This document shows, piece by piece, positions 42,561 through 51,099 of a stretch of 64,000 bases of DNA (positions are counted from its first letter, which is position 1; every line of letters begins with the position of its first letter). The notes under the pieces were generated by a model. It was not told the DNA's origin and ran no database searches. It was given only the letters and a program-made list of their open reading frames with translations. A program made the position numbers and the translations under genes. The DNA comes from Beijerinckiaceae bacterium (GTDB taxonomy: Bacteria > Pseudomonadota > Alphaproteobacteria > Rhizobiales > Beijerinckiaceae). The stretch lies in NCBI GenBank assembly GCA_947370975.1, contig CANBNG010000014.1:1-64000 (forward strand), given 5' to 3'.

Positions 42561-43592
42561 ATGCGAGCCAGACAATTCGGGCTTTGTGCGCTTGTCGTCG
42601 CGTTTCTTGCGCCCGCCATGGTGCGGGCCGAGCCGGTCGAGGATTTCTTCCGCGGCAAAAGTCTCACCATCATGATCGGCTATGGCGCGGGCGGCTCGGA
42701 TGATCTCTGGGCGCGCCTGATGGGCCGTCACATGGGCCGCTTCATTCCCGGCCAGCCCACTGTCGTGCCGCAAAATGTGCCTGGTGCAGGCAGTCTTGTT
42801 GCAGCCAATCAGGTTTACAAGACCGCACCCAAGGACGGCACGGTGATTGGCCTCATCAATCGCGGCGTGCCATTCGAGCCGCTGCTTGGCAACAAGAGCG
42901 CGCAATTTGATCCGCGTCTGTTCAATTACATTGGCAGCCCGGATCGCGACACGATTGTCGCCTTCATCCGCACCGATGCGCCCGTGCAGAAATTGCAGGA
43001 TTTGCGCAACAAGGAGCTGATTGTGGCCGCCACCGGCTCGGGCGCCGACAGCCTCACCTATCCGGTCATGCTGCGCGACCTGTTTCATCTCAACATTCGC
43101 ATCGTTGCCGGGTATCCGGGATCGCGCGACATGAATCTCGCGGTCGAGCGCAATGAGGCGCATGGCACCTTCATCAGCTATGATACCGCGCTGCGCGAGC
43201 CCGGCCTGCGCGATGGTTCGCGGCGTCTGCTTCTGCAAGGCCGCATCGCGGCCGATCCGCACATCAAGGATGCGCCGGGTCTTGCCGAGCTCCATATGAC
43301 TGGCGATGAACGCAAGGCGATGGAATTCTTCCTGCTGCGCGCGGATATGGGCCGCCCCTTCGTCGCCCCGCCCGGCGTGCCCAAGGACAGGCTGGACGCC
43401 CTTCGCGCCGCTTTTGCCGCGGCATTGAAGGATCCTGCTGCAATGGAAGACGCCGCCAAACAGGGCCTCAACATTTCGCTCATCACACCGCAAGAACAAA
43501 TGACGACGCTGCAGCGTGCCTATAACGCCGATCCGCTGACCATCGCGCGGGTGCGCGAGGGCGTGCAGGATGCGGAGAAGGCGAAGAAATAG
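42561..43592 (+). CDS. Bug/TctC-family periplasmic solute-binding protein
   Basis: A 343-residue member of the tripartite tricarboxylate transporter binding-protein family. A signal peptide (MRARQFGLCALVVAFLAPAMVRA) is followed by the family start SLTIMIGYGAGGSDDLWARL, then VVPQNVPGAGSLVAANQVY. The C-terminal part contains VAPPGVPKDRLDALRAAF. GGGAGG at 42549-42554 is 6 bases before the ATG at 42561 and abuts the alternative ATG at 42555. No tctA/tctB membrane genes are nearby, as is common for orphan Bug proteins. The ligand is unknown. The gene following, 2-8 bases away, is a COG0523 GTPase. Confidence 0.88.
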   Translation: MRARQFGLCALVVAFLAPAMVRAEPVEDFFRGKSLTIMIGYGAGGSDDLWARLMGRHMGRFIPGQPTVVPQNVPGAGSLVAANQVYKTAPKDGTVIGLINRGVPFEPLLGNKSAQFDPRLFNYIGSPDRDTIVAFIRTDAPVQKLQDLRNKELIVAATGSGADSLTYPVMLRDLFHLNIRIVAGYPGSRDMNLAVERNEAHGTFISYDTALREPGLRDGSRRLLLQGRIAADPHIKDAPGLAELHMTGDERKAMEFFLLRADMGRPFVAPPGVPKDRLDALRAAFAAALKDPAAMEDAAKQGLNISLITPQEQMTTLQRAYNADPLTIARVREGVQDAEKAKK

Positions 43593-43600
43593 GCGTGTCT

Positions 43601-44599
43601 ATGTCTGAGCACAGCAAGCTGCCGCTCTTTCTGCTGACGGGCTTTGTCGGCAGCGGAAAGACGCGGCTGTTGCGTGGCTGGTTGGATGCCCCTGACTTTG
43701 CCGGCACGCTGACACTCCTCGACGGCCTTGGCGAGGATGAACTCGATTGCGTCTTGCTGACCGCCGGCGAAAACGCGCCGGTTTCTCTGGCTGGCGGTTG
43801 CGCGTGCTGCGATGGGGATGGCGATCTTGTCGCTCTGCTGGAGCGACTTTTCTTCGATCGGCATTATAAAAACATAGCTGCCTTTTCACGCGTCGTCATC
43901 GAGGCGTCGGGTCTTGCCGACCCTTGGCCCATTCTCGACAGGCTGCGCGACAGCGAGATCTTGCGGGATGCTTACGATCCGCCAATCGTCATCGCCGCGC
44001 TCGCAGTCCCCGCAGGCTGCGCGCAGCATCGGCTGATCGCGCGCCAGATCGGGAGCGCGCAGATTGTCATTCTCACACAGACCGATCTTGCTACGCCTGA
44101 GGCCTGCGCAGATATGCACGCACAGATTGCTTGCCTGAATCCGGGAGCAATCGTCCTGCAAGCAGGACAGGCGACTGTGCTCGCCCGTGACGTGCTTGCG
44201 GCAGCAGCCTGCGTTGCGCCTGCGCGGCCAGCGCCAACCCAGCCCGTCTATCCAGCCTGGCATGCGCGCGGCCTCGCGAGCGTCTTTGTGCCTTTGCAGA
44301 ACGCAGTTTCAGCCGATGGCCTGCGCATGGCGCTCACGCGCGCCATTACCGACCATGGCGATGCCTTGCTGCGCGTGCGGGGCCTTGTTCAAATTGTCGG
44401 CGCGGGCCTGCACGGCGTGCAGGCGACCCGGTCCACGGGCCTCACATGCGAGCCTGTCAAATTGCTGGCCGACGACAGCAGGACAGGCCTGACACTGATC
44501 GCGCGCGCGCCGCTTGTGGAGACCATCGGCGCGTCAATGGCCGCCCGACTGCGCTATCGCGGACTTGCCCTTACGACAGATTGTTCGAAATTGCCGTGA
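43601..44599 (+). CDS. COG0523 (CobW/G3E) family GTPase, divergent
   Basis: A 332-residue P-loop protein of the G3E/CobW family, which contains metallochaperones and metal-enzyme activators. Walker A is GFVGSGKT (14-21). The metal-binding CxCC of the family is seen as GGCACCDGDGDL. The guanine-recognition motif reads LTQTDLA rather than the usual NKxD. The C-terminal CobW domain is present but weak (about 230-330). An in-frame GTG at 43595 is an alternative start. Its place 8 bases after the binding-protein gene suggests joint expression; the metal is unknown. Confidence 0.82.
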   Translation: MSEHSKLPLFLLTGFVGSGKTRLLRGWLDAPDFAGTLTLLDGLGEDELDCVLLTAGENAPVSLAGGCACCDGDGDLVALLERLFFDRHYKNIAAFSRVVIEASGLADPWPILDRLRDSEILRDAYDPPIVIAALAVPAGCAQHRLIARQIGSAQIVILTQTDLATPEACADMHAQIACLNPGAIVLQAGQATVLARDVLAAAACVAPARPAPTQPVYPAWHARGLASVFVPLQNAVSADGLRMALTRAITDHGDALLRVRGLVQIVGAGLHGVQATRSTGLTCEPVKLLADDSRTGLTLIARAPLVETIGASMAARLRYRGLALTTDCSKLP

Positions 44600-44726
44600 A
44601 CTTGGCCGCGAGCTGCGTGCCGAGCGTCGAGACAGCAGTGATGATGACCACTGCAATCAGGCCCGCGATGAGGCCATATTCAATGGCGGTTGCGCCGGAT
44701 TCGTCTGCAAAGAAGCGTTTCAACAT
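44571..44726 (-). CDS. Flp-type pilin subunit
   Basis: A 51-residue Flp/Fap pilin: MLKRFFADESGATAIEYGLI, followed by a hydrophobic helix (AGLIAVVIITAVSTLGTQLAAKF) and a short polar end. The prepilin peptidase would cut after the Gly of DESG. An in-frame upstream start would add 16 unlikely residues. No tad/cpa assembly genes are adjacent. It is convergent with the GTPase gene and overlaps its 3' end by 29 bases. Confidence 0.88.
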   Translation of the reverse strand: MLKRFFADESGATAIEYGLIAGLIAVVIITAVSTLGTQLAAKFTAISNNLS

Positions 44727-44852
44727 GGCGTGCTGTCCTGTCCAGGAAGTGACGTCGCCATATTGGGTGCGCAAGCCTTGAGATTAACCCAAGGAAAACA
44801 CTCAGTTTGTTCCTAAATTATTGGAAAATATCGGGAATTTACAATTTTTTCC

Positions 44853-45644
44853 TCACGGCGCGATGCGATAGGGCGCGGTGTAATGCCATGTCAGGTTGAT
44901 CAGCTCCAGGATGATGACTACCACCACGACCCGGAAGGCCCAGAGTTTTGCCTGTGGCATGTTGGAGGCTTGCGCGCCCAGATAACCGCCGGCGACGCTG
45001 CCGATCGACAAGACAATGCCTTCGGCCCAGCGCACCTCGCCATGCCCCCAGAACATGAAGATCCCGATTGCCGTGCCGATAGAGAGCAGGAAAACCTTGA
45101 GCGCATTGGCCTTCGCCAAGGGGAAGGAGCAGACGAGCATCAAGATCAACAAGAGATAGGTTGCCCCGTCCAGGATGATCCACCCGATCCAGAAGCCTGC
45201 GGCCACCATCAGGGCGATGGCTTTCCACGACACATGGGGCGGGTCGGTCATGATGCGGAACAAGGCTTCCTTCGTTTTCGTGAACAGGAGCAGCAGGGTG
45301 ACGAGAACAGCGCCCGTGATCGAGAGTCCCATGGCCCTGTCGCCGAGGTGTTCTGCAAATACGACGCCGGACACCGCACCAACTATCAGGGCCGGCGAAA
45401 ATTTCGCGGCCGCGCCCCAGTCCAGCTGACCTTTGCGCGCAAAGGCAATGGTCGCCATCAGCGTGCCGAGGAATACTGGCACCCGGTTGGTCGCATTGGC
45501 GGCAGCCTCGGGAAATCCAAGCAGGATCATCAATGGAAGGGTGATGGCAGAGCCCGATGACGCCAAAGTGTTCAGAAAGCCACAAGCAACGCCCGCGATC
45601 ACAAGAACGCCCCAATAAGCGATCGTGACTAGATCCATTTCCAA
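44853..45644 (-). CDS. TSUP (TauE/SafE) family permease
   Basis: A 263-residue membrane protein with about eight helices of the TauE/SafE sulfite-exporter superfamily. The N-terminal repeat reads GVACGFLNTLASSGSAITLPLMILLGFPEAAANATNRV-like (split here as GFLNTLASSGSAITLP and FPEAAANATNRVPVF). The C-terminal repeat has GSVAGGYLGAQASN. Substrates of the family include sulfite, sulfonates and other anions. The gene stands alone. A palindrome upstream (45707-45720) may be its operator. Confidence 0.92.
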   Translation of the reverse strand: MEMDLVTIAYWGVLVIAGVACGFLNTLASSGSAITLPLMILLGFPEAAANATNRVPVFLGTLMATIAFARKGQLDWGAAAKFSPALIVGAVSGVVFAEHLGDRAMGLSITGAVLVTLLLLFTKTKEALFRIMTDPPHVSWKAIALMVAAGFWIGWIILDGATYLLLILMLVCSFPLAKANALKVFLLSIGTAIGIFMFWGHGEVRWAEGIVLSIGSVAGGYLGAQASNMPQAKLWAFRVVVVVIILELINLTWHYTAPYRIAP

Positions 45645-45706
45645 CCCCGGCTTGCCGACCCTTTGGTGGATCGAAAGCTGGAGTTTAATTCATGTTTTTT
45701 TGCAGA

Positions 45707-45720
45707 GCTATAGCTATAGC
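45707..45720. promoter_or_regulatory. 14-base perfect palindrome upstream of the TSUP gene
   Basis: GCTATAGCTATAGC is its own reverse complement and lies 63-76 bases upstream of the permease ATG. It is a plausible operator, but no regulator gene is adjacent and the regulator family cannot be named. Confidence 0.4.
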
Positions 45721-45805
45721 GTAGCTGAAAGGCAGCTGCGATCAAAACACTCTGCAAGAGAGTCTGGTCATTTCCGCCGACGATAAATCTCGGCGTCTCA
45801 CGAGC

Positions 45806-47341
45806 TTAAATGCCCAATGAGAGCTGCAAATCGTCAGCTGCTTTGGAACGTACTTTTGTTTTACGACCGGTCATGGGTATGCCCGCCTTGCGGCTACCGT
45901 GTTTTGCAACGATTTCGCGCGCCGCCTGCCCATGTCCAGAGCCTTTGCGCAAGGCGTAGAGCGCATCGCGCGCCGCCTTGCCGGCTACTGCGTGGTCCAC
46001 GATGGGCGGCTGATAGCGCAGTGTCGACGCCCCGGGCCAACGCCATGGCTCGTGGATAAAGGCATCCGGCACAGCGTCAAGTTCAGGCACATGGGCGCGC
46101 ACGAAGGCCCCGGTGGGATCCTGATCGATACCCTGCTTGACGGGGTTGTAGACCCGCATCGTGTTGATGCCCGTCGTTCCCGATTGCATCTGCACCTGCG
46201 ACCAGTGGATGCCGGGCTCATAATCGACAAACTGTCGCGCAAGATGCAGCCCGCTGGCGCGCCACGGCAACCAGAGATGATAGCTTGCGAAGGACATCAA
46301 CATCGCGCGCATCCGGAAATTGATCCAACCATGCCGGCTCAATGCACGCATGCAGGCGTCCACAAACGGAAACCCTGTCTCGCCCGCACACCATGCGGCC
46401 AATCGCTGAGGATCGGCGACGTCTGGCCGGATACCGTCATAAGCGCGGTGGAGGTTTTCAAATTCAAGGCGGGGCTCGTCCTCGAGCTTTTGCATGAAGT
46501 GGCAATGCCAATGCTGTCGCCCGATGAAAGAGATCAGCGATGCACGCCAGCTCTTTGATGTTGGATCATTCAAATGGCTGATCGCACGGATGCGCGCTGC
46601 ACTTGCCTGTGCCACCTCACGCATGGAAATCGAGCCCCATGTCAGATGGGGTGACAGGCGTGAGCAGGCGTCAAACGCGGTTACGGGGCTCGACATCTCA
46701 AAGCGATAATTGCGGCCACGCTCGCCAAGAAAACTTTTGAGCGTCACCAGCGCGGCTGTTCGACCACCCGTTTGGCGATCAGGGCAGGGATCAGGCGCCA
46801 GACCAAGCTCCAGCCCTGTTGGAATATGTGTTGGCCATTCACCTGTTATGGGCTGGAGCGTTCTGGGTGGCGCAACGATGGGTTCGCCCATCGCGCGGTC
46901 CCATGAATTGGCCCAGCCATTGCGCGATTTCAGGCGCCGGATCACGCCGAATTGGCGTGGCTCGTGCCATGGCACACCTTCGCTCTTTGCCCATGCGGCG
47001 ACAGCCAGATCGCGCGCAAAGGTCCAGCCGTTGCCTGTTTCCTCGTGGCTCCACAAACGCGCAATGCCGTGGTGCTTGTGAATATGCTGCAAGATGGAGA
47101 CGGCTTCGCCCACCATGATGCAGAGCGGCTGACCGAGGTCTGCAAGCGCCTTTTGAAGTTCGCGCAGGCTCTCGGCCGCAAAAGCCCATTGTCGCGCCGA
47201 TGCGTCCGGCTGTGCCCAGAGTTCGGGCTCGACAATGTAGAGCGGCAAGACAGGGCCAAGCTGTGCCGCTTCAAAAAGCGGGCGGTGATCGGCGATACGC
47301 AGATCGCGCTTGAACCAGACAATGTTCAGGGGCTGCGTCAT
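45806..47341 (-). CDS. cryptochrome/DNA photolyase family protein
   Basis: A 511-residue flavoprotein. The N-terminal alpha/beta antenna domain starts NIVWFKRDLRIADHRPLFEA. The FAD/catalytic domain (about 270-480) has SRLSPHLTWGSIS, FIGRQHWHCHFMQKLED, WCAGETGFPFVDACMRAL, WINFRMRAMLMSFASYHL, YEPGIHWSQVQMQSG and NPVKQGIDQDP. A basic C-terminal tail follows. It would use light to repair UV damage or act as a sensor. The ATG at 47341 gives the standard start and overlaps the stop of the upstream FAD-protein gene by ATGA, so the two are coupled. Confidence 0.93.
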   Translation of the reverse strand: MTQPLNIVWFKRDLRIADHRPLFEAAQLGPVLPLYIVEPELWAQPDASARQWAFAAESLRELQKALADLGQPLCIMVGEAVSILQHIHKHHGIARLWSHEETGNGWTFARDLAVAAWAKSEGVPWHEPRQFGVIRRLKSRNGWANSWDRAMGEPIVAPPRTLQPITGEWPTHIPTGLELGLAPDPCPDRQTGGRTAALVTLKSFLGERGRNYRFEMSSPVTAFDACSRLSPHLTWGSISMREVAQASAARIRAISHLNDPTSKSWRASLISFIGRQHWHCHFMQKLEDEPRLEFENLHRAYDGIRPDVADPQRLAAWCAGETGFPFVDACMRALSRHGWINFRMRAMLMSFASYHLWLPWRASGLHLARQFVDYEPGIHWSQVQMQSGTTGINTMRVYNPVKQGIDQDPTGAFVRAHVPELDAVPDAFIHEPWRWPGASTLRYQPPIVDHAVAGKAARDALYALRKGSGHGQAAREIVAKHGSRKAGIPMTGRKTKVRSKAADDLQLSLGI

Positions 47342-48534
47342 ACCAAGCCGCTCTCGCGCAGCAATGCCGGGATTTTCTCCTTGAAGGGGAAGAACCCTTT
47401 CTTGGCATGGGGCCAGAAGGCGCTGTCCCAAGCGCGGCGTTTTTGCACCAGCGTGATGCCCGCGCTTGCGAGTTTTGGAGTGAGCTGCGCCAAAGCATCC
47501 GCCACCGGGCCCACAGGGGCATAGGGTGTCAATATATGCTTGCACCCTGCAACATCTGCTGCGGCAATTAATGTCTGTGCATCGAGCCGCTCAATCAGGT
47601 GAGCGGTGCACCCAAACTGCGCGCTCGCGCGTGCAGCTGTGTCTGCTGCCGCGTCGCTGACGAAATGGCGTGCGCCATCCCCCCACAACAATTGTGCATC
47701 AGCGCAGACGAGAATTGAGCGGACATCCAGGGCGCTATCAAAAACTGATTCCGGAGTCATATCCTCATGGGTGACGAGCAAGAGTGATGGCTGCCGCACA
47801 TCATGCGTGACGGGCTCTCTCAAGACTTGCGCGGCTTCGATAGGCGATTCCGTCAAGGCAATGGCTTCACGCGCCAGACCTTTGGGTGCAAAGCGGCCAT
47901 TGGTATAGCGCGCGATATTATCGGCTGTGGCGAGATAGATTTTCCCCGGCGTCTGTAATCCCGCGACCCAGCGCCAGGACAATGTATTGCTGGCCGCATC
48001 AGCATCGAGCAGGTGACGCAGAAAGAAATCCGCGCCAAGCGACCATGGCAGGCGCAGCGTGAAGATCCAGATCGAAGCAAACCACATCCGCGCGTGATTA
48101 TGCAGATAGCCGGTTTCGACGAGTTCACGCGCCCAGTCGTCAAAACCAACAATGCCGGTCAGACCCGTCTCGGCCGCAGCGATGGCGCGCGCAGCCGGAA
48201 AGCTGCCAAGCTGGCGATCACGCTCTTCCTGAAAGCGCAGCCAGACAGACGGGCGCATTTCAAGCCAGCCCTTCCAATAGGTGCGCCACAGCACCTCCTG
48301 CACAAATTTCTCGGCGACATCAAAATCATGCCGGACAAGCACCTGCGACACGACTTCGCTCTCACCGACCAGGCGATACCGCAAATAGGGTGAGAGCCTC
48401 GACACAGCAGCTGGTTGATCTGGACCCGCGTCCGTATTGCGGCCTGTCTCATATCGACGACCTGCGCCTGGAACGAACTGGGCCAGTCTACTAAGCGCCG
48501 TTTCGCGCGAGGGAGGAAATGTGGAGACGACCAT
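47338..48534 (-). CDS. photolyase-like FAD-binding protein with C-terminal antenna-like domain (reversed domain order)
   Basis: A 398-residue protein. Residues about 10-235 are a photolyase FAD-binding domain (AAVSRLSPYLRYRLVGESEVV, KFVQEVLWRTYWKGWLEMRP, YLHNHARMWFASIWIFTLRLPW-like, SNTLSWRWVAGLQTPGK). No N-terminal antenna domain precedes it. Residues about 245-398 form an alpha/beta domain (PSLLLVTHEDM, CTAHLIERLDAQTL, KHILTPYAPVGPVAD, AWDSAFWPHAKKGFFPFKEK). Its last segment resembles the end of a photolyase antenna domain, so the two domains seem swapped. It is translationally coupled to a normal photolyase downstream. The start is ATG at 48534; an unusual family but clearly coding. Confidence 0.87.
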   Translation of the reverse strand: MVVSTFPPSRETALSRLAQFVPGAGRRYETGRNTDAGPDQPAAVSRLSPYLRYRLVGESEVVSQVLVRHDFDVAEKFVQEVLWRTYWKGWLEMRPSVWLRFQEERDRQLGSFPAARAIAAAETGLTGIVGFDDWARELVETGYLHNHARMWFASIWIFTLRLPWSLGADFFLRHLLDADAASNTLSWRWVAGLQTPGKIYLATADNIARYTNGRFAPKGLAREAIALTESPIEAAQVLREPVTHDVRQPSLLLVTHEDMTPESVFDSALDVRSILVCADAQLLWGDGARHFVSDAAADTAARASAQFGCTAHLIERLDAQTLIAAADVAGCKHILTPYAPVGPVADALAQLTPKLASAGITLVQKRRAWDSAFWPHAKKGFFPFKEKIPALLRESGLV

Positions 48535-48734
48535 GAGCCCAGAGTTACCCTTGCGCAGAACTGCTGCTCATTCTTACGAATGATACCCTTTGCCTGGATT
48601 GCAAGCCGAGCACTTGGGGACCGAACCTGGCGCGCACGGCAGCCTCAGCGGTTCGTTAGGGGCGTGCAAAGCTACGGAAATCATTTCGATTTCCGCGTCT
48701 CAATCGGGACGGTCGGGGGTCTGGATTGGTTTAG

Positions 48735-48824
48735 TGGCGGAGACGGTGGGATTCGAACCCACGATAGGGTTTCCCCTATGACGATTTAGCAAACCGTTGC
48801 CTTAAGCCTCTCGGCCACATCTCC
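48735..48824 (-). tRNA. tRNA-Ser (anticodon GCT)
   Basis: The minus strand folds as a class II tRNA. The acceptor GGAGATG pairs with CGTCTCC (one G-T pair). A D-arm with GCCGAGAGGCTTAAGGC is present, the anticodon loop TTGCTAA gives GCT (codons AGC/AGU), and the long variable arm is CATAGGGGAAACCCTATCG. The T-loop is GGTTCGAATCC, the discriminator base is G and CCA is encoded (48735-48737). The long variable arm and anticodon agree on serine. Confidence 0.97.
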
Positions 48825-48838
48825 GTACAGCGCAAGCA

Positions 48839-48865
48839 TCTATAGGCAAAGGAGATTAGGGTCAA
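48839..48865 (-). promoter_or_regulatory. putative promoter of tRNA-Ser
   Basis: On the minus strand TTGACC (48865-48860) and TATAGA (48844-48839) are 15 bases apart, a little short of the ideal 17. The -10 ends 14 bases before the tRNA 5' end. Confidence 0.5.
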
Positions 48866-49087
48866 GCAGAGGTCCGAACAGAGCGAAAAAACCCTGAACA
48901 TCAGGCGTTTAGAGCAGACACAAAAACGGACACAGCAGGGTCCGGGCCTGTTCTGCCAGATCGACAAGACTCAGCGCCTGACGGCAGGCGTTTCAATGCG
49001 TGGGCAGGCCTATACGCGCCGGCATTATGTAACCACTATGGTCGGCTCTCAGGCGGCGTTTTAACAAAGCCTGATCCGGAAACAACA

Positions 49088-49126
49088 AAAAGCCCGGCAG
49101 CTCATCAAGCTGTCGGGCTTTGTTTT
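49088..49126 (-). terminator. terminator of the secreted-protein gene at 49145 (possibly bidirectional)
   Basis: A 14-bp stem (49089-49102 with 49108-49121, one G-T mismatch) and a 5-base loop. On the minus strand it is followed by TTTTTGTTGTT, and on the plus strand by TGTTTTAT. It sits 20 bases after the stop codon. Confidence 0.88.
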
Positions 49127-49144
49127 ATCACAGCGTCCCCCCGA

Positions 49145-49873
49145 TCAGTACTGATCGAATTTGAGCTTGGATTGCTTGATCGTCAGGATGCGTTTCATCT
49201 GCGCGACAAGCTTGCCCTTTTTGTCGAAGGTAACCGGAAATTCGAAGCCGGTTTCTGTTCCCGGATCACAAACCGTCTGGTTGACCTTTTCTGTCCCCTT
49301 GATTGTCGTGAACCAGTAGCGCTCATCCGGATTGCAATGCATGCCGTTACATTCAGAAATTCCGTAGGTCATGTTTTTCTGGGTGAAATAGACCGTTGTG
49401 ATGCTGCGGCGAGCATCTTCTTCTTGCGTCAGAAGAAACGGCCCCTGCTGATCGCTGCTATAGCTCAGCTCATTTTTGCCGGTGTCATAGACATGGTTGA
49501 GAGTGACCGAGAGATAGGGATCTTCGGTTTCAAACGTCTTGCAATAAATCAGCGGCTTGCCATTGATCTTGCAGCTAAATGCGATGGAGTCCCGCAAGCA
49601 AATCCGGTCATCGACATGCGCTGGCTGTTCGGAGGCGTTGCTGACAGCGGGCGCAGCAGCGGACGTCGGCGCAGCGACAGGCACGGGCGCAGGCGCGGCT
49701 GGTTTGGCCGCAGCCGGCTTGGGCTTGCTCTCGGGCGCTGGCGCGGGCTCCTTGGCCTTGTTGGCAATGGGCGGCGCGATCGTCTGCATGGTCCGCATCA
49801 ATTCATTGAATTGCGCAAATGCAGTCGCGGGAGCAGCGAACAAGATCGCCGCAAGAACCAAGCTTTTTTTCAT
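49145..49873 (-). CDS. secreted protein with Pro/Ala-rich linker, unknown function
   Basis: A 242-residue protein. A signal peptide (MKKSLVLAAILFAAPATAFA) is followed by a Pro/Ala/Lys-rich spacer (about 40-85) and a C-terminal domain of some 150 residues with five Cys (RICLRDS, FSCKING, IYCKTF, SECNGMHC, TVCDPG region). Strand-like segments such as LSVTLNHVYDTGKNELSYSSDQQGPF suggest a beta-rich periplasmic fold. I do not recognise the family. It has its own terminator and no same-strand partner. Confidence 0.8.
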   Translation of the reverse strand: MKKSLVLAAILFAAPATAFAQFNELMRTMQTIAPPIANKAKEPAPAPESKPKPAAAKPAAPAPVPVAAPTSAAAPAVSNASEQPAHVDDRICLRDSIAFSCKINGKPLIYCKTFETEDPYLSVTLNHVYDTGKNELSYSSDQQGPFLLTQEEDARRSITTVYFTQKNMTYGISECNGMHCNPDERYWFTTIKGTEKVNQTVCDPGTETGFEFPVTFDKKGKLVAQMKRILTIKQSKLKFDQY

Positions 49874-50139
49874 TTAGCCGCTCCGAAATTAAACAGGATA
49901 GTCCTATATTTCGTTTGCCTATGCTTGGCAACATTGTCGCCGGGGCAGACCCCGCGACGGGCGTCGACATGCAGCTCGCCGAAGTCCTTGGCGAGTTCTT
50001 TCATCTAGGTTGCGTAGTGGGTGGCGCGGGTGGCGGCGGTCGGAAGTACCTGTTTCCCGAAGAGAAACTGCAGGTTAAATATGAGGAAACAAATACTGAG
50101 CCGTGCGGGGAGGTTTGGCGCGCGGGGCTTGGCAAGCTT

Positions 50140-51042
50140 TCAGCTGCGGGTTTGCGGGACGCGCGCGATGAAATCACAGACATGGGCAATGCTGGGCGCA
50201 TCGATCAGCAAAGGCGCATGGCCCTGGCCCGGCACGATGAGTGATTCCGCCTTGCCGTGGCGCGAGATCATCTGCTCCAGCGTCTGGGGCGAGAGCAGGT
50301 CCGATGTCTCGCCGCGAATCACCAGAAGCGGGATCTGCCGCAGGCCTTCAAACTGCGGCCAGAGATCGGGCAGGGGGGCTTCGAGATCGAGCGGCTCCAG
50401 CACTTTCATCAGCATCGGGTCGTAGCGCGACAGCAGGCGCCCGTCTTTTTCCTCAAGGGTCAGTTGCGCATAGGCGAGCCAGTCGGCCTCGCTAAGGGCG
50501 GTGAATTGCGCGCCCATGACCTGTTTGAACAGATCGACCGCATCGGGCCAGGATTTAGGGCTTGGTAATTTGCCGATATAGCCGCGGATGCGGGCAAGGC
50601 CCCGGGCTTCGAGCACCGGGCCGATGTCATTCATCACCACGGCCCGCATCAGCGTCGGGCGGGAGGCGGCCAGCAGCATGCAATGAATGCCGCCGCGCGA
50701 CGTGCCGACAAAAACCGCTTCCTCAATGCCTCCCGCAGCCAGCATCGACTGGATGTCCGCGCTCTCGACGCCAAGATCGTAATGTTTCCAGTCGGGATCG
50801 CGCGCCGACAGGCCGCGCCCGCGATAATCGATGGCGACCACGCGACGCGGCGCGCCTGCCGCGCCACTGACCAAGGCGCAGGCCAGCGCATCGAAATCAG
50901 CCGCCGTGCGGGCCAGGCCCGGCAGGCAGACAACCGGCAGGCTGTCAGCCTCGCGCGGACCGTAATCGCGCATATGCAGCTTCAGCCCGTCGGGTGCGGA
51001 ATAGAAGCGGGACTTGAAGGGGGACGTTTGTGTCTGCGTCAT
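50140..51042 (-). CDS. alpha/beta-fold hydrolase
   Basis: A 300-residue serine hydrolase. The oxyanion region has VVCLPGLARTAADF, the strand-turn has AIDYRGRGLSARDPD, and the nucleophile elbow is FVGTSRGGIHCML (Ser). The acid is likely in IRGETSDLLSP and the His in VPGQGHAPLLID. This matches the general epoxide-hydrolase/esterase-like group; the substrate is unknown. The ATG at 51042 is followed by a variable stretch TQTQTSPFKSRFY. It lies 57 bases from the transglycosylase gene stop on the same strand. Confidence 0.88.
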   Translation of the reverse strand: MTQTQTSPFKSRFYSAPDGLKLHMRDYGPREADSLPVVCLPGLARTAADFDALACALVSGAAGAPRRVVAIDYRGRGLSARDPDWKHYDLGVESADIQSMLAAGGIEEAVFVGTSRGGIHCMLLAASRPTLMRAVVMNDIGPVLEARGLARIRGYIGKLPSPKSWPDAVDLFKQVMGAQFTALSEADWLAYAQLTLEEKDGRLLSRYDPMLMKVLEPLDLEAPLPDLWPQFEGLRQIPLLVIRGETSDLLSPQTLEQMISRHGKAESLIVPGQGHAPLLIDAPSIAHVCDFIARVPQTRS

Positions 51043-51099
51043 GTCACCAGACTAGACCGCGAAAGCCGCGCGCGTCCATGCTTGCCGGGCAGGGGTTGC

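Noticed and set aside
47342..47545. 68-residue N-terminal extension of the photolyase
   Set aside because: It overlaps the end of the FAD-protein gene in another frame; the canonical start and ATGA coupling are at 47341.
49874..50139. Possible short gene in the spacer between the secreted protein and the hydrolase
   Set aside because: Only overlapping low-quality frames are present, with no ribosome site or recognisable protein.
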